64,000 bases of DNA, taken from Rhodoferax sp. (GTDB lineage: Bacteria; Pseudomonadota; Gammaproteobacteria; Burkholderiales; Burkholderiaceae_C). Both the position numbers and the translations under genes were made by a program. Below, in pieces: positions 34,311 to 42,723 of this stretch (position 1 is the first letter of the stretch; every line of letters begins with the position of its first letter). The stretch spans positions 186,001 through 250,000 of the forward strand of contig NZ_JAMPYG010000003.1 of assembly GCF_023700745.1 (NCBI RefSeq). Direction: 5' to 3'. Below the pieces are notes generated by a model. That model worked only from the letters and a program-made list of their open reading frames with translations. It was not told where the DNA came from and made no database searches.

Positions 34311-34338
34311 TGACATCAAAATGTCACTTGCCTGACAT
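34311..34338. promoter_or_regulatory. Dyad plus extra half-site upstream of the amine ABC operon
   Basis: TGACAT-CAAA-ATGTCA (34311-34326) is a perfect 6-bp dyad, followed six bases later by a third TGACAT (34333-34338). The first element also reads TTGACA, a good -35 box. The site is 73-100 bases before the binding-protein gene, so it is a plausible operator for the pot/eut run. The binding protein is unknown. Confidence 0.45.
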
Positions 34339-34410
34339 ACCATGCCCCGCTCAGGCCGGTGTGCCTGATTCGTTTTCAACGACCCCATTGAACCACTTCA
34401 AGGATGTACC

Positions 34411-35478
34411 ATGAAATTGCGTTATTCATTGCTCGCTGCCGGCGTTGTCGCCCTCGGTGTCGCTGGCTCTGCCATGGCCCAGGGAAAAACCCTGCGCCTG
34501 CTGACCTGGGCTGATTACGCGCCTGCCGATGTGGTGGCGCAGTTCGAGAAAGAAAGCGGCTACAAGGTCGAACTCACCCTGTCCAACAACGAAGAGATGA
34601 TCTCCAAGCTGCGCGCCACGGGTGGTGCCGGCTTTGATCTGGCCCAGCCCTCGCAAGACCGCATCACCGGCCCACAACAGGAATTTGGCATTTACAAGCC
34701 GATGGACCTGGGCAAGCTCAAGGCCGAACTGTTCATCCCCTCGATGCTCGAAGCCACCAAGAAAAACACCACGCTTGCCGGCAAGGTCTACGGCCTGCCG
34801 CACATCTGGGGCACCGATGGCCTGGTGGTCAACACCAGCCTCACCAAGATGGCCGACTACCCGGATCTGTGCCGTGCCGACGTCAAGGGCAAGACCGCCG
34901 TGCGCCTGAAGCGCCCGACGCTGCTGGCCTTTGCCTTCGCCTCGGGCAAAGACCCGTTTGCGCTGTACGGCAACCCCAAAGCCTACGCGACACTGATGGA
35001 TGAAGTGGGCAAAACCATGATGGCCTGCAAGCCCAACCTGAAGTTCTTCTGGGACAACAAAGACCAGTTGCTCAACGGCATGCGCACCGGCGAAGTTGTC
35101 GGCGCCATGATGTGGGACACGGGTGGCTGGAAACTGAATGGAGAAAAGGCCGAGATCCAGTTCATCGCGCCCAAATCCGGCGCGCTGGGCTGGATCGACA
35201 CCTTTGCCATCCCGGCCAAGGGCAAGAATGACGCTGCCGCCTACGCCTGGATCAACTTCAACATGCGCCCCGAAATTGCCGCCAGGGTCGCCAGTGCTGC
35301 CGGCAACTTCACCGCCTCCAAAGGCGCCGATCAGTTGATGGATGCCAAGCTGAAAACCCAGTTTGCCGCCAGCTTCCCTGAAGCCGCGCTGAAAAACATC
35401 AAGTGGTACCCGGCTGTGCCGGCCGGCATTGAAGACATCGAAGGCCGCGTGCTGGACCGCATCAAGGCGGCCAACTGA
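34411..35478 (+). CDS. Periplasmic polyamine-type ABC substrate-binding protein
   Basis: The 355-residue protein starts with a Sec signal peptide (LLAAGVVALGVAGSAMAQG) and has the PotD/PotF fold: LRLLTWADYAPADVVAQFEKE, AGFDLAQPS, GKVYGLPHIWGTDGLVVN, MMWDTGGWKL. The related families bind putrescine or spermidine, but the adjacent eutBC genes raise the possibility of ethanolamine or another amine. AAGGATG precedes the ATG. The ATPase gene starts 2 bases after the stop. Confidence 0.85.
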   Translation: MKLRYSLLAAGVVALGVAGSAMAQGKTLRLLTWADYAPADVVAQFEKESGYKVELTLSNNEEMISKLRATGGAGFDLAQPSQDRITGPQQEFGIYKPMDLGKLKAELFIPSMLEATKKNTTLAGKVYGLPHIWGTDGLVVNTSLTKMADYPDLCRADVKGKTAVRLKRPTLLAFAFASGKDPFALYGNPKAYATLMDEVGKTMMACKPNLKFFWDNKDQLLNGMRTGEVVGAMMWDTGGWKLNGEKAEIQFIAPKSGALGWIDTFAIPAKGKNDAAAYAWINFNMRPEIAARVASAAGNFTASKGADQLMDAKLKTQFAASFPEAALKNIKWYPAVPAGIEDIEGRVLDRIKAAN

Positions 35479-35480
35479 TT

Positions 35481-36578
35481 TTGACGGCCCAACCTGACCT
35501 GCAGGCCACCCGCGTGGCCAAGCACTACGGTGCTTTCCGGGCGGTGGACGAACTCTCGTTCTCGGTCGAGCGGGGCAGTTTTTTTTCCATCCTCGGCCCC
35601 TCGGGCTGCGGCAAGACCACGCTGCTGCGCATGATTGCGGGCTTCCTGGAACCAGACGGCGGCGAGATCCGGATCGGCGGCCAGACCATGAACCAGGTGC
35701 CACCCAACAAGCGCCCGGTCAACATGGTGTTCCAGCACCTGGCGTTGTTTCCGATGATGAATGTGGGCGACAACGTCGGCTACGGGCTGGCGCGCCGCGG
35801 CGTCGCCAAAGACGAAATCAGGCGCCGTGTCGGCGAGATGCTGGAGCGCGTCAGCCTGGCCGGTGCCCAGGACAAGCGCGTCGACCAGCTCTCGGGCGGA
35901 CAAAAACAGCGCGTGGCAATTGCCCGCAGCCTGGTGCTGGAGCCGACCCTGCTGCTGCTCGACGAGCCACTGGGCGCGCTGGATTTGAAACTGCGCGAGC
36001 ACATGAAGATCGAGCTGAAAGCCTTGCAGGCGGCTTTTGGCACCACCTTTGTCTACATCACGCACGACCAGTCCGAAGCGCTGGTGCTGTCTGACCATGT
36101 GGCGGTGATGAACCACGGCCGCTTCGAGCAGGTCGGCACGCCGCAGCAGCTCTATTACGAGCCGCAAACGCCGTTTGTGGCGGGCTTTGTCGGTGCCAAC
36201 AACCGCATCGCCGGGGTCGCCACGGAAGTCAACGGCAATGCGGTCAGCGTGACCAGTCCTGAGGGTCTGGTGATCCCGGCACGCGCCATCGGCAAGCTGG
36301 CCCGGGGCGCTGCGGTCGAAGCCTTTGTGCGTCCCGAAGTGGCACGTCTGGCGCGCAACGCCGACGTGTTGAAAAAGGCCGGTTTGCCGAGTTTTAGCGC
36401 CCGCGTGGACAGCCTGCTGTTTGACGGCGCCAACTCGGCGGTGCTGCTGCGCGAGGCGCAGTCCAACACCGAATTCCGCATCGCCTTGCCGCAAACCGGT
36501 GAGTTCGCCGACCTGACGGTGGGCGAGGCCGTGGCCTTCGGCTTCGACGCGCAACGGGCGGTGTGTTTTGCCAGTTGA
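35481..36578 (+). CDS. potA: ABC transporter ATPase, PotA type
   Basis: The 365-residue ATPase has Walker A GPSGCGKTTLLRMIAG, Q-loop, signature LSGGQKQRVAIARS, Walker B TLLLLDEPLGALD, an H-loop (ITHDQSEAL) and a C-terminal TOBE domain that may bind substrate. It energises the importer made with the two permeases downstream. It begins at a TTG 2 bases after the binding-protein stop. The substrate is as uncertain as for the binding protein. Confidence 0.88.
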   Translation: MTAQPDLQATRVAKHYGAFRAVDELSFSVERGSFFSILGPSGCGKTTLLRMIAGFLEPDGGEIRIGGQTMNQVPPNKRPVNMVFQHLALFPMMNVGDNVGYGLARRGVAKDEIRRRVGEMLERVSLAGAQDKRVDQLSGGQKQRVAIARSLVLEPTLLLLDEPLGALDLKLREHMKIELKALQAAFGTTFVYITHDQSEALVLSDHVAVMNHGRFEQVGTPQQLYYEPQTPFVAGFVGANNRIAGVATEVNGNAVSVTSPEGLVIPARAIGKLARGAAVEAFVRPEVARLARNADVLKKAGLPSFSARVDSLLFDGANSAVLLREAQSNTEFRIALPQTGEFADLTVGEAVAFGFDAQRAVCFAS

Positions 36579-36581
36579 GCC

Positions 36582-37445
36582 ATGAAAACCCAGGCCCGCC
36601 TGATGCTGCTGTTGCTGCTGGCACCCGCGCTGCTGTGGCTGATGGGGCTGATCGTGCTGCCGCATGTGGAGTTGGGCATCCTGTCTCTGCGCGAGCGCGT
36701 GGCGCCACGGGTGTACGAACCCAGCCTGGCGCAATTCGCCACTTTTGTCGAAGAACCGCTGTACTGGCACACCTTTGTGCGCACTGCGCTGATGTCGATC
36801 GTGGCCACCGCCATCACGCTGCTGATGGCCTTTCCGGTGGCGTGGACGATTGCCAAGATCGCCCGGGGTCGCAACCAATCCATGCTGTTTGTCATGTGCC
36901 TGATCCCGTTCTGGGTCAGTGAAACCGTGCGTACGCTGGGCTGGATGATCCTGCTGCGCGAGTCCGGCGTGCTGCCCGCCCTGCTGGTCAGCCTGGGTGT
37001 CACGCCGGCGCCCGTGGAAATGCTCTACCACGACGCCACCATCCTGGTCGGGCTGGTCTACACCTCGATGCTGTTCATGGTGATCCCGCTGATCAGCGCC
37101 CTGGAGAGCCTGGACGACTCACTGATCGAAGCCGCCTACGACCTCGGCGGCAACGGCTGGTCGATCCTGCGGCAAATCGTCATTCCGCACGCCGCGCCGG
37201 GCATCGTGGCCGGCTGCATCGTGGTGTTCATGCTCACCCTGGGCAACTACCTGACACCAACGCTGCTGGGCGGCAAAAACTCGCAGTGGTTCACCGAGCA
37301 GATCTACACCCAGTTCATCACCCGCTTCAACTGGGAGCAGGGCGCAGCATTCGGCTTTTTGCTGCTGGGCTTGAGCACCGCCATCGTTTGGCTGGGTCTG
37401 AAATTAAGTGGGCAAAAATTTGACGAAGTGATGCAAAAAACATGA
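36582..37445 (+). CDS. potB: ABC transporter permease, PotB type
   Basis: The 287-residue inner-membrane permease has about six helices (for example LMLLLLLAPALLWLMGLIVL, MLFVMCLIPFWVSETV, AFGFLLLGLSTAIVWLGL) and the coupling EAA motif LIEAAYDLGGNGWSILRQIV. It overlaps potC by four bases (ATGA), typical of translationally coupled permease pairs. Confidence 0.88.
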   Translation: MKTQARLMLLLLLAPALLWLMGLIVLPHVELGILSLRERVAPRVYEPSLAQFATFVEEPLYWHTFVRTALMSIVATAITLLMAFPVAWTIAKIARGRNQSMLFVMCLIPFWVSETVRTLGWMILLRESGVLPALLVSLGVTPAPVEMLYHDATILVGLVYTSMLFMVIPLISALESLDDSLIEAAYDLGGNGWSILRQIVIPHAAPGIVAGCIVVFMLTLGNYLTPTLLGGKNSQWFTEQIYTQFITRFNWEQGAAFGFLLLGLSTAIVWLGLKLSGQKFDEVMQKT

Positions 37446-38311
37446 TCGCATCCCTGCCCCGCCCGCTGTGGCTGCGTGCCAGCACCGTCGTCTATGGCGT
37501 GCTGTTCTTTGCCTTTTTGTTTCTGCCGCTGGTCGTGGTGGCGGTGTTTGCCTTCAACGACGCACCCTACCCGGCACCTCCCTGGCGCGGCTTCACGCTG
37601 GACTGGTTTTTTGGCCACGACGGCGCCGGCCGCACTGGCCTGTTTGCTGACAGCGCCATGCTGGGCAGCCTGTGGACCAGCGTGGTGGTGGCGAGTTGGG
37701 TCACGCTGCTGTCGGTGGTGGTCGGTACCGCCAACGCATTTTTGATTGAGCGCACGCAATTTCGCGGCAAACAGGCGCTGAACCTGCTGATGCTTGCGCC
37801 GCTGGTGATTCCGGGGGTCATTCTGGGCATCTCGATCCTGGCGTTTGCCAGCCGCATGGCCAACCTGGCCGACGACCTGTGGGGGCTGGAGCTGGAGTTC
37901 TTGCGCCCAGGCCTGCCACTGGTGGTGCTGGGCCAGTTTTCCTACATCGTGTCGATTGCCACGCTCACCATCACCGCGCGCCTCAAGCGCTTTGACGTCA
38001 CGCTGGAAGAAGCCGCCTACAACCTGGGTGCATCACGCGCAGCGGTACTCTGGACCATCACCCTGCCGTACCTGAGACCGGCATTGATCGGCTCGGCGGC
38101 CATCTCGTTCCTGATGAGTTTCGAGAACTTCAACACCACGCTGATGCTGGTCGGCTCCGATGCGCCGCTCACCGTGATGATGTACGGCCGCATGCGCGAA
38201 GGCGCCACGCCGGTGCTCAATGCCGTGAGCCTGCTGCTGATGGTGGCCTCGGCGGTGCTGGCGCTCACCATGATGCGGGGGTCGAAGGTGAACGTGGCTG
38301 ACAAGCGATAA
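37442..38311 (+). CDS. potC: ABC transporter permease, PotC type
   Basis: The 289-residue second permease has around six helices (VVYGVLFFAFLFLPLVVVAV, LLMLAPLVIPGVILGISIL) and the EAA motif LEEAAYNLGASRAAVLWTIT. It completes a binding protein-ATPase-two permease importer. eutB follows after 29 bases. Confidence 0.88.
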   Translation: MIASLPRPLWLRASTVVYGVLFFAFLFLPLVVVAVFAFNDAPYPAPPWRGFTLDWFFGHDGAGRTGLFADSAMLGSLWTSVVVASWVTLLSVVVGTANAFLIERTQFRGKQALNLLMLAPLVIPGVILGISILAFASRMANLADDLWGLELEFLRPGLPLVVLGQFSYIVSIATLTITARLKRFDVTLEEAAYNLGASRAAVLWTITLPYLRPALIGSAAISFLMSFENFNTTLMLVGSDAPLTVMMYGRMREGATPVLNAVSLLLMVASAVLALTMMRGSKVNVADKR

Positions 38312-38340
38312 CTGCGTTTCCGTCAGTACACTCCAAAATC

Positions 38341-39759
38341 ATGCCCACCAGCCACACCATCGGCCAACAGCGTTATCAGTTTGCGGACCTGCGCACGCTG
38401 CTGGCCAAGGCCAGCCCGCTGCGCTCGGGCGACCAGTTGGCCGGTGTGGCGGCGCTGGATGCCAGGGAGCGCATCGCGGCGCAAATGGCGCTGGCCGACC
38501 TGCCCCTGCGCAGCTTTCTCCATGAAGCTGTGGTGCCGTATGAAAACGACGACGTCACGCGGCTGATTCTGGACAGCCATGACGCAAGCGCCTTCGCGCC
38601 GGTGAGCCACCTGACCGTGGGTGAGCTGCGCAACTGGCTGCTATCAAGCCACGCCAGCAGCGCCAGCTTGTCCGCCCTGGCGCCTGGTCTGACGCCCGAG
38701 ATGGTGGCCGCCGTGAGCAAGCTGTGCCGCCTGCAAGACCTGGTGCTGGTCGCCAGCAAGTGCGAAGTTGTCACCCGTTTGCGCAACACCCTGGGCCTCA
38801 AAAACCACTTGGCCACGCGGCTGCAACCCAACCACCCGACCGACGACCTGCAAGGCATTGCCGCCAGCCTGCTCGACGGCCTGTTACTGGGCAGTGGCGA
38901 CGCCGTGATCGGCATCAACCCGGCCAGCGACAACCTGCCCCAGGTGGTGCGGCTGCTGCACATGCTGGACGATGTGATCGGCCACTATGGCATTCCGACC
39001 CAGTCGTGTGTGCTCACGCATGTGACCAACACGCTGCAGGCGATCGAGCGCGGCGCGCCGGTGGACTTGGTGTTCCAGTCGATTGGCGGCACCGAGGCCA
39101 CCAACAGCAGCTTTGGGATCACGCTGGCGCTGTTGCAGCAAGCGCGTGAGGCCGCCCTGTCCCTGCAGCGCGGCGCATTGTTTAGCGATGGCCAGCGCGG
39201 TGCGCATGTGATGTATTTCGAGACCGGCCAGGGCAGTGCACTGAGCGCCAATGCCCACCACGGCTGCGACCAACAAACGCTTGAGGCGCGCGCCTACGCG
39301 GTGGCGCGGCATTTCAAGCCGCTGCTGGTCAACACCGTGGTCGGCTTCATCGGCCCCGAGTACTTGTTCAACGGCAAGCAGATTGCGCGTGCCGGCCTGG
39401 AAGACCACTTTTGCGGCAAGCTGCTCGGCCTGCCGATGGGCTGCGACGTGTGTTACACCAACCACGCCGAAGCCGATGGCGACGACATGGACAGCCTGAT
39501 GCTGATGCTGGGCGCAGCCGGTTGCAACTTCATCATGGGCGTGCCCGGTTCGGACGACATCATGCTCAACTACCAAAGCACCTCGTTCCATGACGCGCTC
39601 GTTTTACGCCAACTGCTGGGCTTGCGCGCCGCCCCGGAATTCGAGGCCTGGCAGCAAGCCATGGGCATCACCACCGCGGGCAACGCGTCTGCGCCGGCGC
39701 TGGCCGACCGGCTGCCAGCCGCCTTTGCGCCCGCGCTGCAACAACTCGGAGGCGTCTGA
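38341..39759 (+). CDS. eutB: Ethanolamine ammonia-lyase large subunit
   Basis: The 472-residue TIM-barrel subunit splits ethanolamine into acetaldehyde and ammonia using adenosylcobalamin. Family motifs are DAVIGINPASDNLPQV, QSIGGTEATNSSFGI, FIGPEYLFNGKQIARAGLE, and MGCDVCYTNHAEADGDDMD. Its length is normal. It is followed directly by eutC. No eutA reactivase, eutH permease, aldehyde dehydrogenase or microcompartment shell gene is in the window, so acetaldehyde would be handled elsewhere. Confidence 0.95.
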   Translation: MPTSHTIGQQRYQFADLRTLLAKASPLRSGDQLAGVAALDARERIAAQMALADLPLRSFLHEAVVPYENDDVTRLILDSHDASAFAPVSHLTVGELRNWLLSSHASSASLSALAPGLTPEMVAAVSKLCRLQDLVLVASKCEVVTRLRNTLGLKNHLATRLQPNHPTDDLQGIAASLLDGLLLGSGDAVIGINPASDNLPQVVRLLHMLDDVIGHYGIPTQSCVLTHVTNTLQAIERGAPVDLVFQSIGGTEATNSSFGITLALLQQAREAALSLQRGALFSDGQRGAHVMYFETGQGSALSANAHHGCDQQTLEARAYAVARHFKPLLVNTVVGFIGPEYLFNGKQIARAGLEDHFCGKLLGLPMGCDVCYTNHAEADGDDMDSLMLMLGAAGCNFIMGVPGSDDIMLNYQSTSFHDALVLRQLLGLRAAPEFEAWQQAMGITTAGNASAPALADRLPAAFAPALQQLGGV

Positions 39760-39760
39760 C

Positions 39761-40648
39761 GTGGTAGCGCAGCACAACACGCCCGCGCGCGCAGGACCGC
39801 CAACGCAACCCGCGCTGGTCACGCCCACGCCCTGGGAGGCGCTGAAAAACTTCACCGATGCCCGCATCGCCCTGGGGCGCGCCGGGCGCAGCCTGCCGAC
39901 CGCCGCACACCTGGCGTTCCAGCTGGCGCACGCCGAGGCGCGTGACGCGGTGCAGCTGCCCTTGGACGCGCACGGGATGCAAGCCGACCTGCAAGGCCTG
40001 GGCCGGCCCACCATGCGACTGCACAGCCAGGCCACCAGCCGCGCCATGTACCTGCAGCGGCCAGACCTGGGGCGCCGGCTTGATGCGGCCTCGCTGCAGG
40101 CATTGGCCGAGTGGCAGACACGGCAGGGCGCGGCGCCGGGCTTCGACGTCGCCTTTGTGGTGGTGGATGGCCTGTCGTCACTGGCGATCCACCAGAACGC
40201 GGTGGCCCTGGTGGCGCTGATGCTGCAGCGCCTGCAGTTGGATACCCAGCCTTGGAACGTGGCGCCGCTGACCGTGGTGGAACAGGGCCGGGTCGCCATC
40301 GGCGACGAAGTGGGGACCGCCTTGCGCGCCAACACCGTGGTGGTGCTGATCGGCGAGCGCCCGGGTTTGAGCTCGCCCGACAGCATGGGCCTCTACATCA
40401 CCTGGGCGCCCCAAGCCGGCACCAGCGATGCGGCGCGCAATTGCATCTCGAACATCCGCCTGGCTGGCTTGTCCATCGATGCTGCCGCGCGCACGCTGCA
40501 CCAGTTGCTCATCCAGGCGCGCCAGCAGCAACTGACGGGGGTGGGCCTGAAGGACGACGTAGATCACGCCTTGATTGATCCGCAAAAGGCCCCGCCCCAT
40601 CAAGCGCTGATTTCTTTCTGGCATGGCCAATCGCCCAACCCACGGTAA
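39761..40648 (+). CDS. eutC: Ethanolamine ammonia-lyase small subunit
   Basis: The 295-residue B12-binding small subunit shows TDARIALGRAGRSLPTAAHL, LAFQLAHAEARDAV, VVLIGERPGLSSPDSMG and NCISNIR. It begins at a GTG one base after the eutB stop, within the sequence CTCGGAGGCGTC that provides GGAGG for ribosome binding. It forms the EutBC hexamer with EutB. cdd follows after 9 bases. Confidence 0.93.
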   Translation: MVAQHNTPARAGPPTQPALVTPTPWEALKNFTDARIALGRAGRSLPTAAHLAFQLAHAEARDAVQLPLDAHGMQADLQGLGRPTMRLHSQATSRAMYLQRPDLGRRLDAASLQALAEWQTRQGAAPGFDVAFVVVDGLSSLAIHQNAVALVALMLQRLQLDTQPWNVAPLTVVEQGRVAIGDEVGTALRANTVVVLIGERPGLSSPDSMGLYITWAPQAGTSDAARNCISNIRLAGLSIDAAARTLHQLLIQARQQQLTGVGLKDDVDHALIDPQKAPPHQALISFWHGQSPNPR

Positions 40649-40657
40649 AGTGCAGCC

Positions 40658-41086
40658 ATGCCAGCCTTCACCCTCACCGACAGCCAGCAGCAGGCGCTGC
40701 TGCAAGCCGCACGCCAGGCCCGGAACAAGGCCTACGCGCCGTATTCCAACTACCCCGTGGGCGCCGCCGTGCTCGACGAGCAGGGCCGCATCCACGCCGG
40801 TTGCAATGTCGAAAACGCCGCCTACCCCGAGGGCCTGTGTGCCGAAGCCGCCGCCTTGAGCGCGATGGTGCTGGCGGGCGGGCGGCAGGCGCGCGCTGTG
40901 CTGGTGGTGGGCAGCGGTGACGATGGCAACTGGATCACCCCTTGCGGCGGCTGCCGTCAAAAACTCCGTGAATTTGGCACGCCCGATTTGCTCATCCTGA
41001 GCGCCACCGAGTTGGCGCTGGGCCCGCGCCATACCCTGGCGCAATTGCTGCCCGAAAGCTTTGGCCCAGGCCACATCAAGGCCTGA
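40658..41086 (+). CDS. cdd: Cytidine deaminase
   Basis: The 142-residue zinc enzyme deaminates cytidine and deoxycytidine. It has AYAPYSNYPVGAAV, the catalytic CAEAAAL (Cys ligand and Glu) and PCGGCRQ (two Cys ligands). It is the first gene of a nucleoside catabolic set with punA, deoC and deoA. Confidence 0.94.
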   Translation: MPAFTLTDSQQQALLQAARQARNKAYAPYSNYPVGAAVLDEQGRIHAGCNVENAAYPEGLCAEAAALSAMVLAGGRQARAVLVVGSGDDGNWITPCGGCRQKLREFGTPDLLILSATELALGPRHTLAQLLPESFGPGHIKA

Positions 41087-41109
41087 TCAAACGCAGGCCA
41101 GTACACACC

Positions 41110-41913
41110 ATGAACGCCATCGACACCGTCCGCCAGCGCGCGCCCGGTCTGCAGCCACGCATCGCCGTGGTGCTGGGCTCGGGCTGGGGCGGGCTGACTG
41201 CGCACCTCACTGACGCCATCCAGATTCCCTACAGCGAGTTGGCCGGTTTCCCGCAACCCGGTGTGGCCGGCCACGGCGGCAGTTTGTGGCTCGGACACCT
41301 GGGCGCGCAACCGGTGGCGGTGCTGAGCGGACGCCAGCATGGCTATGAAACCGGTGCGGTCGACGGCATGGCCGAGCCCTTGCGCGTGCTCAAAAGTCTG
41401 GGCTGCCACACGCTGGTGCAAACCAACGCGGCCGGCAGTTTGCGCCCGGAGATGCCGCCGCAAAGCCTGATGCTGCTGAGCGACCACCTGAATCTGCCGC
41501 AGCGCTCGCCACTGGTCGGCCTGGCGGGCTCGGAGCGCTTTGTCAACATGGTCGACGCCTATGACCCGGCGCTGCGCGCCCACGCCCGGGACGTGGCCCA
41601 GGCACAAGGTGCCACGCTGTTTGAAGGGGTTTATGCCTGGTTTTTCGGCCCGCAATTCGAAACCCCGGCCGAGATCCGCATGGCCCGGCTGCTCGGCGCC
41701 GATGCCGTGGGCATGAGCACCGTGCCCGAAACCATCCTGGCGCGTCATCTGGGCCTGCGCGTGCTGGCGCTGTCCTTCATCACCAACCTGGGCGCGGGGC
41801 TGTCGGCCGAACATCTGAGCCATGCCCACACCCTGCAGCAAGCGCAGGCCGGTAGTGCAAGTGCCAGTCGTTTGCTGGCAGACATCATTGCCAAGATGGG
41901 CTCCCTGCCATGA
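41110..41913 (+). CDS. punA: Purine-nucleoside phosphorylase (trimeric, PNP-I type)
   Basis: The 267-residue protein has VVLGSGWGGL (phosphate loop), PQPGVAGHGGSLWLGHLG, SGRQHGYE, QTNAAGSLRPEM and ADAVGMSTVPETILARH. It cleaves purine nucleosides with phosphate to base and ribose-1-phosphate. Its stop overlaps the deoC start (ATGA), so translation is coupled. Confidence 0.92.
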   Translation: MNAIDTVRQRAPGLQPRIAVVLGSGWGGLTAHLTDAIQIPYSELAGFPQPGVAGHGGSLWLGHLGAQPVAVLSGRQHGYETGAVDGMAEPLRVLKSLGCHTLVQTNAAGSLRPEMPPQSLMLLSDHLNLPQRSPLVGLAGSERFVNMVDAYDPALRAHARDVAQAQGATLFEGVYAWFFGPQFETPAEIRMARLLGADAVGMSTVPETILARHLGLRVLALSFITNLGAGLSAEHLSHAHTLQQAQAGSASASRLLADIIAKMGSLP

Positions 41914-42713
41914 TGCCGCCTGACCACCCTCGCGACGGGCCGGACCAGCCACGGCACAACGCCCGCCTGGCGCTGGCCTGCCTGGACCTCACCAGCCTGA
42001 ACGCGGCCGACACCGAAGCCGACATTGCCGCCCTGTGCCGGCGGGCGCAAAGCCCGTTTGGCCCGGTGGCTGCCGTGTGCGTCTGGCCGCGCCTGGCGGC
42101 TTTTGCACGCAGCCACTTGCCGACCGCCATCGGCGTAGCGGCGGTAGCCAATTTCCCGTATGGCGACGCCGACATCAATGCCGCCGTGCGCGACACGGCG
42201 CAGATCGTGCAAGCCGGTGCGCAAGAAATCGATGTGGTGCTGCCCTACCGCAGCCTGATGGCCGGTGAGGACCGCGCCGCCAGTCAACTGTTGTTGGCTG
42301 TGCGCCGGGCCTGCCCCGGCCTGCTGCTCAAAGTGATTCTGGAAACCGGCGAACTCAAAACGCCCGCGCTGATGGAGCGCGCCTGCCAACTCAGTCTGGA
42401 CAGCGGCGCCGATTTTCTGAAAACCAGCACCGGCAAAACCCCGGTCAGCGCCACCCTGGAGGCGGCGCGCATCATGCTCGGTGCCGTTGCCGCCAGCCCG
42501 GCCGCGCGCCAGCGTGTGGGCTTCAAGGCCGCCGGGGGCATTCGCACCGTGGCCGAGGCCGCCGCGTACCTGGCCCTGACGCAAGAACTGCTGGGCGCAC
42601 ACGCCCTGACCCCGCAGCGTTTTCGCATTGGCGCCAGCAGCCTGTTGAACGACATCGAGGCGCTGCTGTCCGGCACGGCCGAACCCACGCCAGCGCCGCG
42701 CAATGCTTACTGA
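41910..42713 (+). CDS. deoC: Deoxyribose-phosphate aldolase
   Basis: The 267-residue class I aldolase splits deoxyribose-5-phosphate to glyceraldehyde-3-phosphate and acetaldehyde. It has ALACLDLTSLN, ANFPYGDADI, EIDVVLPYRSLMAG, the Schiff-base lysine in ADFLKTSTGKTP, and VGFKAAGGIRTVAEA. Both this aldolase and the upstream EutBC produce acetaldehyde, which may explain their closeness. Confidence 0.93.
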   Translation: MMPPDHPRDGPDQPRHNARLALACLDLTSLNAADTEADIAALCRRAQSPFGPVAAVCVWPRLAAFARSHLPTAIGVAAVANFPYGDADINAAVRDTAQIVQAGAQEIDVVLPYRSLMAGEDRAASQLLLAVRRACPGLLLKVILETGELKTPALMERACQLSLDSGADFLKTSTGKTPVSATLEAARIMLGAVAASPAARQRVGFKAAGGIRTVAEAAAYLALTQELLGAHALTPQRFRIGASSLLNDIEALLSGTAEPTPAPRNAY

Positions 42714-42723
42714 AAAACACACC

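Noticed and set aside
34228..34410. Cobalamin riboswitch for the B12-dependent eut genes
   Set aside because: No B12-box-like sequence is seen upstream of the pot/eut run or directly before eutB.
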